DNA of 64,000 nt, taken from positions 1-64,000 of the forward strand of contig JAJEHL010000002.1 in the NCBI GenBank assembly GCA_022823725.1. The letters are read 5' to 3'. A program made the translations under genes and the position numbers. The notes beneath the pieces are model-generated. The model searched no databases and had not been told where the DNA came from. It saw only the letters and a list, made by a program, of their open reading frames with translations. Source of the DNA: Candidatus Latescibacterota bacterium. GTDB lineage: Bacteria > Latescibacterota > UBA2968. Within the stretch, counting starts at the first letter, position 1. Each line of letters starts with the position of its first letter. Shown here piece by piece: positions 28,027 to 37,139 of the stretch.

Positions 28027-30147
28027 ATGGACCTCGGCGATACCAGTCTCTATCTCAATAGAGAACTTTCATGGCTGCGCTTTAATCAGCGCGTATTACA
28101 AGAAGCCCGTACCCCTGAAAATCCCCTGTTGGAACGGGTCAAATTCCTGGGCATTGTAGCCAATAACCTCGACGAATTTTTTGAAGTGCGCGTAGCGGGA
28201 CTGCTCCAGCAAGTAGAAGCGGGCATTTCCGACTACGGTCCCGATGGCCTCCTGCCCGAAGAACAAATTTCAGCCATTGCAAAAGAAGCCCATCGCATGG
28301 TCGATGAGCAATACGCCTGCTGGAACGATGAACTCCTTCCCGCATTGCGCGATGCAGATGTTCACATCCGCACCATCAGCACGCTTTCCAAACGCGAAAA
28401 ATCCTTCCTCAACGACTACTGCCACACAGAACTCTACCCGGTTTTAACGCCACTCACCATCAGCCCCGCACACCCATTACCGCGCCTGATCAACAAAGCC
28501 CTCTGCATCGCCCTTTTGCTCAAAAACCACGAAGGCGAAACCCTGCTCGGCGTCGTGCAAGTTCCCCGCCTGTTGCCGCGTCTGATTCGCTTGCCCCGCG
28601 AAGAAGACAGCCAGCGCATCGACTTTGTCTTCCTCGCCGATATTGTCCAGGCACATATTCCCGAACTCTTCCGGGGATATCAAATTCTCGACACAGCCGC
28701 TTTTCGCATTACCCGAAACAGCGATCTCTACCTGGACGAAGAAGAAACAGACGACTTATTGCTCGCCATTGAAGACGAATTGCAAAATCGTCGCAAAGGC
28801 GACACGGTCCGTCTCGAAATCGAAGCAGATGCGAGCAAGGCACTTGTCAAGCGCTTGCAATCGACATATAATTTAAAAAACAATCAGGTATATCAGGTCA
28901 ACGGACCGGTGAACCTCAACCGTTTAATGGGACTTTATAGCGCGACCCCCAGATCCGACCTGAAATACTCACCCTATCACCCGCCCGACCATACGTATGA
29001 AGAAGTCGATACCCTCTTTGACCAGATCAGACAAAAAGATATACTGCTCCACCACCCCTACGATGCTTTTACACCCGTTGTTCAATTTGTCAATTCAGCA
29101 GCAACCGATCCCGATGTACTGGCCATCAAACAGACGCTCTATCGCACCAGCGAAGATTCGCCCGTTATCGATGCCCTGATCCGCGCTGCAGAAACGGGCA
29201 AAGAGGTTACGGTGGTCGTTGAACTCAAAGCGCGCTTTGACGAGGAATCCAATATCCGATGGGCGCGCCGCCTTCAGGATGCGGGTGTATGTGTCGTATA
29301 TGGGGTCGTGGGCCTTAAAACGCACTGCAAACTCTCGCTGCTGGTCAGGCGCGAAGCCAACAACGGGCTACGCCGCTATGCCCACATCGGCACGGGCAAT
29401 TACAATCCCTCAACAGCCCGACTTTATACGGACCTGGGATTGTTCACAGCACGCGAAGACATCACAAATGATGTGGCCGAAGTTTTTAACCTGCTCACCA
29501 CGCAATCTGCACATCCCCAGGTCAGCAAATTTCTCATTGCACCCTCTACCATGCTCGATTCCATCCTCAACAAAATCGACCGCGAAATCGGCAATGCGCG
29601 CCAGGGGCGCACAGCCCGCATTGTTGCGAAAATGAATTCACTTCAAGACCCCAAAGTGATCCGCGCGCTGTATCGCGCATCGCAAAACGGCGTGCAAATT
29701 GACCTGATTGTACGCGGTATATGCTGTCTGCGTGCGGGTGTTCCCGGTATAAGCGACAACATCAGAGTGCGCAGCATCATCGGGCGATTTCTGGAACACA
29801 GCCGCATCTACTACTTTGAAAATGACGGGAATCCCGATGTGTACATCGGCAGTGCGGATTGGATGCCTCGAAATTTACGCCGCCGCGTCGAAACGCTTTG
29901 CCCCATTGAAGACCCGGATTTGATTGCACGGATAAAATCAGAACTCCTCAGTGCATGTTTTGCCGACAATATCAAATCGCGCGAACTCCTGCCCGATGGC
30001 GCAGACCGTCACATTGCACCTGCCCAAAACGAACCCGCATTCTGTATGCACGACATGCTCATGAACCTGTCCCTGGGAGAACCCGTCGATATCCCCGACT
30101 TTTTTGTCCAAACACGATCCTCAATCGAATCGACCGCTGCTACTTAA
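28027..30147 (+). CDS. ppk1: Polyphosphate kinase Ppk1
   Basis: The 706-residue protein is normal length for Ppk1 and starts with LYLNRELSWLRFNQRVLQEA, the conserved N-terminal motif. The catalytic histidine is H453 in HIGTGNYNPSTARLYTDLG and a second is H591 in EHSRIYYFENDGNPDVY. The enzyme makes polyphosphate from ATP, probably at the membrane. Its place in a phosphate-uptake island fits storage of imported phosphate. It is driven by a consensus promoter at 27953-27980. Its last 27 bases overlap the convergent ion-channel gene. Confidence 0.97.
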   Translation: MDLGDTSLYLNRELSWLRFNQRVLQEARTPENPLLERVKFLGIVANNLDEFFEVRVAGLLQQVEAGISDYGPDGLLPEEQISAIAKEAHRMVDEQYACWNDELLPALRDADVHIRTISTLSKREKSFLNDYCHTELYPVLTPLTISPAHPLPRLINKALCIALLLKNHEGETLLGVVQVPRLLPRLIRLPREEDSQRIDFVFLADIVQAHIPELFRGYQILDTAAFRITRNSDLYLDEEETDDLLLAIEDELQNRRKGDTVRLEIEADASKALVKRLQSTYNLKNNQVYQVNGPVNLNRLMGLYSATPRSDLKYSPYHPPDHTYEEVDTLFDQIRQKDILLHHPYDAFTPVVQFVNSAATDPDVLAIKQTLYRTSEDSPVIDALIRAAETGKEVTVVVELKARFDEESNIRWARRLQDAGVCVVYGVVGLKTHCKLSLLVRREANNGLRRYAHIGTGNYNPSTARLYTDLGLFTAREDITNDVAEVFNLLTTQSAHPQVSKFLIAPSTMLDSILNKIDREIGNARQGRTARIVAKMNSLQDPKVIRALYRASQNGVQIDLIVRGICCLRAGVPGISDNIRVRSIIGRFLEHSRIYYFENDGNPDVYIGSADWMPRNLRRRVETLCPIEDPDLIARIKSELLSACFADNIKSRELLPDGADRHIAPAQNEPAFCMHDMLMNLSLGEPVDIPDFFVQTRSSIESTAAT

Positions 30148-30822
30148 ATGCAGTCCCACCAGGCGAGCGACCAGCACCGCCAGATAGGTTTGCCCCCAAA
30201 CAGCTTCCAAAAGGGCCAGATTTTTCGCCATCCGGCTCACAGGCGTTATATCCCCATAGCCCAGCGTAGTCATCGTTACAAAAGAAAAATAAATTATATC
30301 TGACAACCCACCCTGTACATCATCTGAAAATAAAATCGCATTTGAATTAAATAAGAGCAGCATCTGATAAAAAAATGCCCACAACAGGCCGCTCAAAAAA
30401 TAAATGGCTATCCCCCCCTGGATAGAATCCATAGTAACCATCGTATCCGAGAAAATCCTGTGCAAAAAGACGAAAAGGCATATCCCGTAAAACAGGATAT
30501 AAACCCCCATCTCTGCCATCACAAACACTCTGGATACTGCCTCAGAGACACCAGTGGTGTGGATAAGTAAATGAAATCCAAATCCCAGAAATCCGGGCAC
30601 CAGACACAACGTCAATAACCACCTGGGAAGTCTTAAAGTCCAGAGCACTGCGGCCATGACCATTAACAAAAGAAACGGTACAAAATCCTCCCCCTCGCGC
30701 TCTTCCAAAAATGGCATCGCAAAAAAAAGAAAAACCATTGAAAGGGCGAGAACGGTGTATTTATAGCTCGAAAAGCGCGCCCAGAATTTTAAATCTGGAC
30801 CTTTACTATTTGATCTCTCCAC
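30121..30822 (-). CDS. Potassium channel family protein
   Basis: The 233-residue protein has about six hydrophobic segments and the selectivity filter TTLGYGDITP late in the protein, as in the two-helix pore domain of K+ channels. The last two helices flank the filter (SGLLWAFFYQMLLLF before, ALLEAVWGQTYLAVLVARLV after). GTG start with GGAGG five bases before. There is no RCK or cyclic-nucleotide-binding domain after the pore. It converges on ppk with a 27-base overlap. It is 38 bases after a sulfatase gene, so it may share that transcript. Confidence 0.85.
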   Translation of the reverse strand: MERSNSKGPDLKFWARFSSYKYTVLALSMVFLFFAMPFLEEREGEDFVPFLLLMVMAAVLWTLRLPRWLLTLCLVPGFLGFGFHLLIHTTGVSEAVSRVFVMAEMGVYILFYGICLFVFLHRIFSDTMVTMDSIQGGIAIYFLSGLLWAFFYQMLLLFNSNAILFSDDVQGGLSDIIYFSFVTMTTLGYGDITPVSRMAKNLALLEAVWGQTYLAVLVARLVGLHLSSSGRFD

Positions 30823-30860
30823 GCCGGTCCTCCATTGTTCTGCTTACTATTCTCCATCAA

Positions 30861-32153
30861 TCACCTCGTCACGCGCCTGTACCAGTTTTGCAACACAGCG
30901 TACAAATGCGCTTGTTTCTCGGCGTTCGTGGGATCGTTCAACAAATTATTCATCTCGTAGGGATCATCTTCCAAATCGAACAAATGTGTTGCCACAAAAC
31001 CTTCTTTTTTAACCACCAGTTTAAACGCGCCTTCGCGCACCATACACCAGGGCTGCATCTCTGAAAACACCGGTCGATCTAAAGTTTGAGAAGGATCGCT
31101 CATCAGAGGCGCGAAACTATCGCCCTCAACCGAAGGAACGGGAGACTGTCCCGCGTAATCTACACATGTCGCAAAAAAATCCACACCAGACACCAGATCA
31201 TCCACCACCGCGCCAGCCGCGCCCCCCGGTGCGCGAACAATCAGGGGAATGCGACTCGACTCCTCCCAGGCCTTGCCCTTATTTATCTCTCCGTGACTAC
31301 CCTGCAAATCCCCGTGATCCGACGTAAACATCACCACCGTATTATCCCGCAACCCCAGGCGATCCAGCGCATCCATCATCTGCCCCACATTTGCATCCAA
31401 CTGCGTCACCATCGCGTAATACGCGCGCAAATATTCATCGAGATCATCGCCATAGCGTTGATAAATCGGATCGTTTTCCTGCGGTTTGGGACTCGGCGGA
31501 CTGTGCGTCCTCGTATAAGGCTCAACCTCCTCGCAATTTGGACGTCGCGCAAGGGTCACGCCCCGATACATCTCGTCGTATTCATACCCCGGCTGCTCGG
31601 GATAATGCGGATTCTGATAAGACACAAACAGCGCAAAAGGCGCGTTTTCCGCCATCTTCTCCATGCGCTCAATCGCAATATCACTCGTCACATCCGTTCT
31701 GTGATGATCGTACCAATGCTCATCGCCCGCTTCATCGTAAAACTTCACACTGTGCAAAAAATCGTTATAACACTGATACCCGATAAACTCCGTAAAATCC
31801 GCCCGCAACTCGGGTGGGATCCACACATTACCCGTTGCGCCCAAATGCCACTTGCCCACCCAACCGGTTCGATACCCCGCGTCATTCAGCACGCCAGCCA
31901 GTGTGCGCGTCCCCTCGGGAATATACCGCCCATTGCGCAACGTATCTGTCTGCGATCCATATTGCCCCGAAATGAGCGTCGCGCGAAACGGCGTACAAAC
32001 CGGCGCATTGGAATAACAATTGCGAAACAAAACCCCTTCTCGCGCCAGCTTGTCCAGATTTGGCGTATGAATATCCTCCGTTCCCATACATCCCATCGCA
32101 AAAGCGTGCATCTGATCGGCAAAAAGAAAAAGAATATTCGGTCTATCGCTCAT
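30861..32153 (-). CDS. Sulfatase, formylglycine type
   Basis: The 430-residue protein belongs to the sulfatase/alkaline phosphatase superfamily. The N-terminus RPNILFLFADQMHAFAM starts the fold, and CTPFRATLISG (Cys53) is the C-x-P-x-R site whose Cys becomes formylglycine. A metal-ligand region FTSDHGDLQGSHGEINKGKA is present. There is no signal peptide, so it may act in the cytoplasm. AGGAGG precedes the ATG. The next gene is an Ldh-type dehydrogenase, followed by a second sulfatase, which suggests desulfation and oxidation of a common substrate. Confidence 0.9.
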   Translation of the reverse strand: MSDRPNILFLFADQMHAFAMGCMGTEDIHTPNLDKLAREGVLFRNCYSNAPVCTPFRATLISGQYGSQTDTLRNGRYIPEGTRTLAGVLNDAGYRTGWVGKWHLGATGNVWIPPELRADFTEFIGYQCYNDFLHSVKFYDEAGDEHWYDHHRTDVTSDIAIERMEKMAENAPFALFVSYQNPHYPEQPGYEYDEMYRGVTLARRPNCEEVEPYTRTHSPPSPKPQENDPIYQRYGDDLDEYLRAYYAMVTQLDANVGQMMDALDRLGLRDNTVVMFTSDHGDLQGSHGEINKGKAWEESSRIPLIVRAPGGAAGAVVDDLVSGVDFFATCVDYAGQSPVPSVEGDSFAPLMSDPSQTLDRPVFSEMQPWCMVREGAFKLVVKKEGFVATHLFDLEDDPYEMNNLLNDPTNAEKQAHLYAVLQNWYRRVTR

Positions 32154-32183
32154 GCGTTGATCCTCCTATTGGTTAATACCTTT

Positions 32184-33194
32184 CTAAAACCTCGATCCTT
32201 CAAATTCCCCAAACGGCGATGGAACCCCGACACCATCGCCCACTTCCTCCAGCAGATCGCGATGATCATCAGTCATGGGAATACCGATCTCGCGGTGCTC
32301 TCTTTCCCATTGCCATTCCATACCGCCAGCCAACTCGGCGCGATCGTGTCCCGGCAAGGGCTTTGTAGCACGCGCCTCGCCGACATAGCGATCCATCTCC
32401 TGCTTAAACGCCTCCACATCTGCAAATCGCTTCACATCAAACACCGCAATAAACGCCCCTTGATGTGGCGCTGCCCCTTCACCTTCACCCGTAAACTCAT
32501 ATCCCTCATTCCAGATACCGGCCAAAATCCCTCCCATCGCCTGCAGCACAGCCGCCAGCCCCAAACCCTTGAAAATTGCCGCTGGAAACTCCTCAAATGA
32601 TTCTTCACTATATCGAATAAAATGCGCCGCCATATCCATAACCAGAGGGGGTTGTTCACCAGCGGGCACAGCAACACTAATCGGCGACCCACCCGACGCG
32701 CTCATAACCGTCGCATCTGGACGCGGGCGATAGCGATGGGAAGACAGGGCCATCCCAATACAATCGCTGGCAAGCGCCATGCGGGAATAATTGCCCGCTG
32801 CGCCAAAGTGGAAGTGATTGCGCGTCGTCACCGTACTCACCCCCACATTTAACGCCTTTTCAATCGCCATCTCCGTTCCCCGATGCGATGGGAAATACCC
32901 CAACCCACCATCCCCATCCAGTATAGCCGTCGCCTCGGACTCGGACACCACCGTCACATTGGGCCGCGGATTGGTATGTCCATTTTTCATTTGGGATATA
33001 TAGTCGCGCACCTGCCGCGTGCCGTGGCTGAACACACAGCGCAAATCATTTGCCGTCAACGTAACCGCCATGTGCCGCGCGTGTTCTTCAGACGTACCCA
33101 CAGCGAGAAAAAGCGCGCGTACAAAAGCTTCCATCACCTCGCCTGGCACGCGAATTCCGTGATCTGGATGTGAATTGAACAATCGCGAAGGCAT
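32184..33194 (-). CDS. Malate/L-lactate/ureidoglycolate-type dehydrogenase
   Basis: The 336-residue protein fits the Ldh_2 (YlbC/MdH/ComC) family of NAD(P)-dependent 2-hydroxyacid dehydrogenases. Visible features are FSHGTRQVRDYISQMKNGHT, then ATAILDGDGGLGYFPSHRG, and TVTTRNHFHFGAAGNYSRMA, which contains the conserved N-H-F/G region. These enzymes oxidise 2-hydroxyacids or related polyols. It lies between two sulfatase genes with GGAGGAG before the ATG. The substrate is unknown, but a hydroxyacid released from a sulfated compound fits the context. Confidence 0.85.
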   Translation of the reverse strand: MPSRLFNSHPDHGIRVPGEVMEAFVRALFLAVGTSEEHARHMAVTLTANDLRCVFSHGTRQVRDYISQMKNGHTNPRPNVTVVSESEATAILDGDGGLGYFPSHRGTEMAIEKALNVGVSTVTTRNHFHFGAAGNYSRMALASDCIGMALSSHRYRPRPDATVMSASGGSPISVAVPAGEQPPLVMDMAAHFIRYSEESFEEFPAAIFKGLGLAAVLQAMGGILAGIWNEGYEFTGEGEGAAPHQGAFIAVFDVKRFADVEAFKQEMDRYVGEARATKPLPGHDRAELAGGMEWQWEREHREIGIPMTDDHRDLLEEVGDGVGVPSPFGEFEGSRF

Positions 33195-33229
33195 AACTCC
33201 TCCATTAATATTTTTGGGCTTTTATTTGC

Positions 33230-34705
33230 TCACGCATACCATTGAATCTGAGGCATATCGGATTTTGGTGGCGGAGGCCAGTGCTGCCCGCGCTGGCTGG
33301 TCAGCCCCCGGTTGGGACCGGGGTGATACGGCTGGTCTGGCAGGCCCACCAATTGTCCATCCTCAACCCATTTTTCATCCTCGCCGTAAAGTTCGCCAAT
33401 CAAGAGCGCAGTCAACCGCTTCAGGGTCTCAGCGTATTGCGGATCAGACGACAAATCCACGAGTTCCTGAGGATCGTTTTCCATATCAAAAAGCTGCCAG
33501 CAATTTCCCACAGAATAGTAAATCAACTTGTAGTGTCCATCGCAAATCATCCGCGTCGCGTGGGCATCTTCGCCGACCTCGCCGTAAAACCAATCCCGCT
33601 TCTGCTCGCCAACCATCGACATTCCCTCCACAGTCTCAGGAATATCTACACCCGCCAGATCCAACAACGTAGGCATCACATCTTGCCACCCCACCAGGCG
33701 ATCATCCACCCGGTTGAACCCGACCCGTTCATCGCCAGCCGTACCGAGCAAAATCATCGGAATATTGGCCGACCCCTCGTAAAAAAGACGCTTCGCCAAC
33801 ATATTGTGATTGCCCAACATATCGCCGTGATCCGACGTAAAACAAATAATTGTATTGTCGAGCAAGCCCTCCTCCCTCAGCGTGCCAATCAGCACGCGCA
33901 GGCTATGATCAATATGGGTACAAAGGGCATAAAACGCACGCCGCGCCATCTCAATTTGCACCGCACTGTGCTTGTCTCCTCGTGCGGTCATCGATTGGAG
34001 ACTATAGGGAAGATTTCCAGACCGAACCCAATCGCCCACAAACGGCGTATCCATCTCCATATCCCGATAAAAATCCAGATACTTTTGCAACGGCACAATC
34101 GGCGGATGTGGATGCCGATAGGAAACAAACCAGAACGATGGACGCGTGGGATCTCGTCTTTTAATAACTCGCGCCATATTCTGAGTCGCCCAATTTGTCG
34201 CATGGGTTTCATCGGGCAAATGCCAGGGCACCGCGCCATACTCGTTATTACTCATACCGTGATTGAAATGCTCGCCCGCATAGCCCTGATCGCCCAAAAA
34301 AAGCTCGTAATCGTCGAGAACCCCATATTGCGTGCGCCCCTCCTCATCTAAAATCACATCGTCAAACCCAATGCGATCTCGCTGTGGAAACACATGCAAC
34401 TTGCCCACGGCATACGCCTGATATCCCGCATTGCGAAACGTCTGCGCCATCGTTGGCATATCGGGCATTTCGAGTGTCTCCTTAAACACGCGATCCCCGT
34501 GCGTTCGAGGCGTGGTACCCGTCATCAACGTGCGCCGCGCCGGAATACACACCGGACATTCGGCATAACAATTGGAAAAACGCACACCACTTCGCGCCAA
34601 TTCATCCAGTGTTGGCGTCTGAATAACAGGATGACCAGCACATCCCAAAAGGTGGGCAGGCCAGTGATCTGTCGAAATTAACAAGACGTTCGGTTGTACA
34701 GACAT
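33230..34705 (-). CDS. Second sulfatase, formylglycine type
   Basis: The start is the ATG at 34705 (MSVQPNVLLISTDHWPAHLL) with GAGGA six bases upstream; an upstream GTG would add 28 residues with no homology features. The 491-residue protein has CIPARRTLMTG (Cys53), the C-x-P-x-R site, and a metal-binding segment CFTSDHGDMLGNHNMLAKRL. It is longer at the C-terminus than the other sulfatase in the window. It heads a run with the dehydrogenase and the other sulfatase. No signal peptide is seen. No formylglycine-generating enzyme gene is present in the window. Confidence 0.9.
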   Translation of the reverse strand: MSVQPNVLLISTDHWPAHLLGCAGHPVIQTPTLDELARSGVRFSNCYAECPVCIPARRTLMTGTTPRTHGDRVFKETLEMPDMPTMAQTFRNAGYQAYAVGKLHVFPQRDRIGFDDVILDEEGRTQYGVLDDYELFLGDQGYAGEHFNHGMSNNEYGAVPWHLPDETHATNWATQNMARVIKRRDPTRPSFWFVSYRHPHPPIVPLQKYLDFYRDMEMDTPFVGDWVRSGNLPYSLQSMTARGDKHSAVQIEMARRAFYALCTHIDHSLRVLIGTLREEGLLDNTIICFTSDHGDMLGNHNMLAKRLFYEGSANIPMILLGTAGDERVGFNRVDDRLVGWQDVMPTLLDLAGVDIPETVEGMSMVGEQKRDWFYGEVGEDAHATRMICDGHYKLIYYSVGNCWQLFDMENDPQELVDLSSDPQYAETLKRLTALLIGELYGEDEKWVEDGQLVGLPDQPYHPGPNRGLTSQRGQHWPPPPKSDMPQIQWYA

Positions 34706-34766
34706 AAAAATCCTCGCGTTTCGGTTGATAGTTATCAGTCTCTCTGACGAGCCGTAATACAGAGAC

Positions 34767-34795
34767 TTGACACCGTGCAAAAGGTTCACTAAGTT
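34767..34795 (+). promoter_or_regulatory. Promoter for the 2PGK-like gene
   Basis: TTGACA at 34767-34772 and TAAGTT at 34790-34795 lie 17 bases apart on the plus strand, 50 bases before the ATG. The -35 is perfect and the -10 is weak. Confidence 0.4.
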
Positions 34796-34845
34796 CGATT
34801 ATGAGCAATCATTTTTGAAAAAGCTGCGTCTTGTGGGAGATTGCC

Positions 34846-35985
34846 ATGGCGACAATTGTTGATGGCAAAAAAAGGATTCCATTTTTGCGGGGCATGCTGG
34901 CACACTATTTAATTGAGCATGGATTCGCATTTCAAGAGGCATACAACTTCGCAGATGGCATCCGTCGGTCACTTCAAAAAGCGAAAGACATCAAAGCCGA
35001 AGATATGGCCGATCTGGTGCGCAAACAGGTGCAGCGCGAATTTGGTGACCGAATGATCGGCGATGCCATCTTTTGGGAACCCACATCGCGGCAAATTTTT
35101 ATCGAAGAAGGCGAAAATAGGGCACTGTTTTCTCTGGAGCGACTCGCCGATTCGCTTGAAGCCATTGGGCTGGATCACGACCTCACACACCAGATTGCCT
35201 CAGAAGTCGAGCAACAACTTTCGAGGTCACAAGGCACAGTAATTAAGCGATCCCAGCTTTTTAAGACCACGCTGAAAAGCTTAAAAGACAGCTATGGCTC
35301 TCGTTATGCCGAGCGCTATGAGGCCTGGTATCAATTTCGCAGGGATCGACAGCACAAGCCACTCATTATTCTCATCAGCGGCGCAACTGGGGTAGGCAAA
35401 ACATCCGTGGGAGTGGCATTGGCCAACCAGCTAAAAATTTCGCGTGTCGCATCCACCGACGCCATTCGACAGATTATGCGGTTGATGATCGCACCCGAAC
35501 TGATGCCCGCGTTGCACGCCTCCTCATTTTCTGCCTGGCAACATACGGGCGCGGAGTTGGCCGGTGAGAACTCACCAGTTGTACAGGCATTTCGCGAACA
35601 AGCTGTTCGCGTTGGCGTTGGCGTGCGAGCGATGATTGAGCGCGCCGTTGAAGAGCATGTCAACTTGATAATTGACGGGGTACATCTCCTGCCCGATTTG
35701 ATCGATTTGAGCACGTATAAAGATCAGGCAACATTTATCTGGATGATCTTGTACTTAGATGACAAAAAGCAATATGCCGAGCGTTTTGAATTCCGCAGTG
35801 AAGAGGCATTGCAAAGGACATCGCACCACTACGTAGAAAACCTCAATGCCATTTTGGAAATTCAACAACATATCTTAGAGGTGGGCGAAGCCCATCGCAT
35901 CATAACCGTTGAGAATGCAAATTTTGACGAAACAGTGCAATCACTCTCCGCACACATTATGGATGTGTTGCGAAAACGCTACTGA
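34846..35985 (+). CDS. 2-phosphoglycerate kinase-like protein with ATP-cone
   Basis: The start is the ATG at 34846 (MATIVDGKKRIPFLRGMLA) with GGGAG upstream, giving 379 residues. Residues 1-90 look like an ATP-cone nucleotide-binding domain, preceding a P-loop kinase with Walker A SGATGVGKTS (178-187). The region VASTDAIRQIMRLMIAPELM and INTE-like segments fit the 2-phosphoglycerate kinase family. The archaeal members make 2,3-bisphosphoglycerate for cyclic 2,3-bisphosphoglycerate. In bacteria the role is unclear. It stands alone between convergent and divergent units, with a promoter at 34767-34795. I cannot confirm the substrate. Confidence 0.65.
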   Translation: MATIVDGKKRIPFLRGMLAHYLIEHGFAFQEAYNFADGIRRSLQKAKDIKAEDMADLVRKQVQREFGDRMIGDAIFWEPTSRQIFIEEGENRALFSLERLADSLEAIGLDHDLTHQIASEVEQQLSRSQGTVIKRSQLFKTTLKSLKDSYGSRYAERYEAWYQFRRDRQHKPLIILISGATGVGKTSVGVALANQLKISRVASTDAIRQIMRLMIAPELMPALHASSFSAWQHTGAELAGENSPVVQAFREQAVRVGVGVRAMIERAVEEHVNLIIDGVHLLPDLIDLSTYKDQATFIWMILYLDDKKQYAERFEFRSEEALQRTSHHYVENLNAILEIQQHILEVGEAHRIITVENANFDETVQSLSAHIMDVLRKRY

Positions 35986-35993
35986 TCTGCCAC

Positions 35994-36299
35994 TCATTTT
36001 CTAATAATCACGGCATATTGAAGCGGGACATCGCCGATATTTTTTATTCCGTGCAAAATACTACATTCCAAGTGCATAGCCTCACCCGTATTGACCGGGT
36101 GTGTTTGGTCGCCGTACAGAACTTCGCCATTGCCTTTGATAACGTAAAAAATCTCCCAACCATCGTGGCGGTGTGGCGGGTGGGCGCGCTGGCCTGGACC
36201 AACTTCTGAAACGTGCAGGTGGAGACGGTCGGCATCTGTACCTTCGGTAAATAGAAAACGAGAAATGCCCTTGATATCGGTGCGGGTTTTGACAGACAT
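35994..36299 (-). CDS. Small cupin-domain protein
   Basis: The 101-residue single-domain cupin has HPPHRHDGWEIFYVIKGNGE, which includes the metal-binding His-x-His...Glu pattern, and HLECSILHGIKNIG with the third His. Such small cupins often bind a metal and a small molecule. An AGGAG site is six bases before the ATG. The 5' neighbour on the same strand is a small protein of unknown function that ends eighteen bases away, so they are probably co-transcribed. Confidence 0.85.
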   Translation of the reverse strand: MSVKTRTDIKGISRFLFTEGTDADRLHLHVSEVGPGQRAHPPHRHDGWEIFYVIKGNGEVLYGDQTHPVNTGEAMHLECSILHGIKNIGDVPLQYAVIIRK

Positions 36300-36316
36300 A
36301 GATGAACTCCTGAAGA

Positions 36317-36568
36317 CTAATGGGGATGGCCGCCGCAGTCGGGACGGTTGGGATCGTCAGTGAAAGTACCCGTATCGAGATATTCGAGAGCCTTGGTATA
36401 ACTACGGCGCTCGAGAAAATGTCTGAGTTGTGCTGGCGTATCCCGATCAAGGCTGCGCTGAATATCGTCGAGCTTGAGCAAATGCTCGGCGATATTTTCT
36501 TTTTTGTCAATAGCCTCAAACATCGCAATAAGTGTAGATCGAATTTCAGTGGCTTGGCTTACTGTCAT
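36317..36568 (-). CDS. Small hypothetical protein
   Basis: The start is the ATG at 36568 (MTVSQATEIRSTLIAMFEAI) with GGAGG five bases upstream, giving 83 residues. It is mostly helical, with the segment LRHFLERRSYTKALEYLDTG in the second half, and ends NRPDCGGHPH. The C-terminal CGGHPH might bind a metal. I recognise no family. The cupin gene follows on the same strand. Confidence 0.6.
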   Translation of the reverse strand: MTVSQATEIRSTLIAMFEAIDKKENIAEHLLKLDDIQRSLDRDTPAQLRHFLERRSYTKALEYLDTGTFTDDPNRPDCGGHPH

Positions 36569-36621
36569 CAGGGCCTCCAAAAAAATAAATAAACTTAAAA
36601 GAGAAGTGTCAAATTATGCAA

Positions 36622-36678
36622 AAAACGCCCGTCGGGATCAACTGCTACCACAGTTGTACACTTATCGACGAGCGTTTT
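36622..36678 (-). terminator. Terminator after the DoxX gene
   Basis: AAAACGC (36622-36628) pairs with GCGTTTT (36672-36678), with further GTCG/CGAC and AACTG/CAGTT pairing inside. On the minus strand a TTTTTT run follows. It ends the DoxX transcription unit. Confidence 0.7.
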
Positions 36679-36700
36679 ACTGTTTTTGATCTCACAAGTC

Positions 36701-37084
36701 TTACACTCTGGTATCAGAACAAATCTTTGAAAATACCGAGCGATAGTGATAGAGCAGGTAGAGTTCAAGCAAAAAAATGAACAAGCCCATCAGAAAGCCC
36801 CCCGGGTCGAGAAAAATATGAAAGAGAAAGATATTCACGACAACAGGTGCGAGAAGCAAGAGGGCAAACGGAATGCAAATGCCAATCAGCAGCATAATCC
36901 CACCCACCAACTCCACAATTTTTATAAAATAGAACATATAACCCGACGCCATCAGTGCCCCGAGGAATGCGCCAGCCTCTGGAGTAGGCTCTGGCATAGG
37001 CAAAAAGGGCACAAAGAAATTGATGCTGAACACAGTAAAAATCAGCCCCAATATAATGCGAGCGATCAATGGCAACTTACTCAT
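36701..37084 (-). CDS. DoxX-family membrane protein
   Basis: The start is the ATG at 37084 (MSKLPLIARIILGLIFTVFS) with GAGAGG upstream, giving 127 residues and four membrane helices. The pattern of an N-terminal ARIILGLIF helix, GYMFYFIKIVELVGGIMLLI and a loop rich in Phe is that of the DoxX/SURF4-like family. DoxX proteins are small membrane proteins linked to sulfur and redox metabolism; here the role is unknown. A terminator follows at 36622-36678. The 5' neighbour on the same strand is the SAM decarboxylase cluster, 55 bases away. Confidence 0.8.
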   Translation of the reverse strand: MSKLPLIARIILGLIFTVFSINFFVPFLPMPEPTPEAGAFLGALMASGYMFYFIKIVELVGGIMLLIGICIPFALLLLAPVVVNIFLFHIFLDPGGFLMGLFIFLLELYLLYHYRSVFSKICSDTRV

Positions 37085-37139
37085 ATCGTCCTCTCCGAAG
37101 AGATGGTTAGCCAAACAGCTTTGTTCAAGTATAACCGCC

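Noticed and set aside
31086-32600. A 504-residue plus-strand open frame across the sulfatase gene
   Set aside because: It is antisense to a well-supported sulfatase and dehydrogenase, is rich in His, Arg and Ile as expected of shadow frames, has no ribosome-binding site and no known motif.
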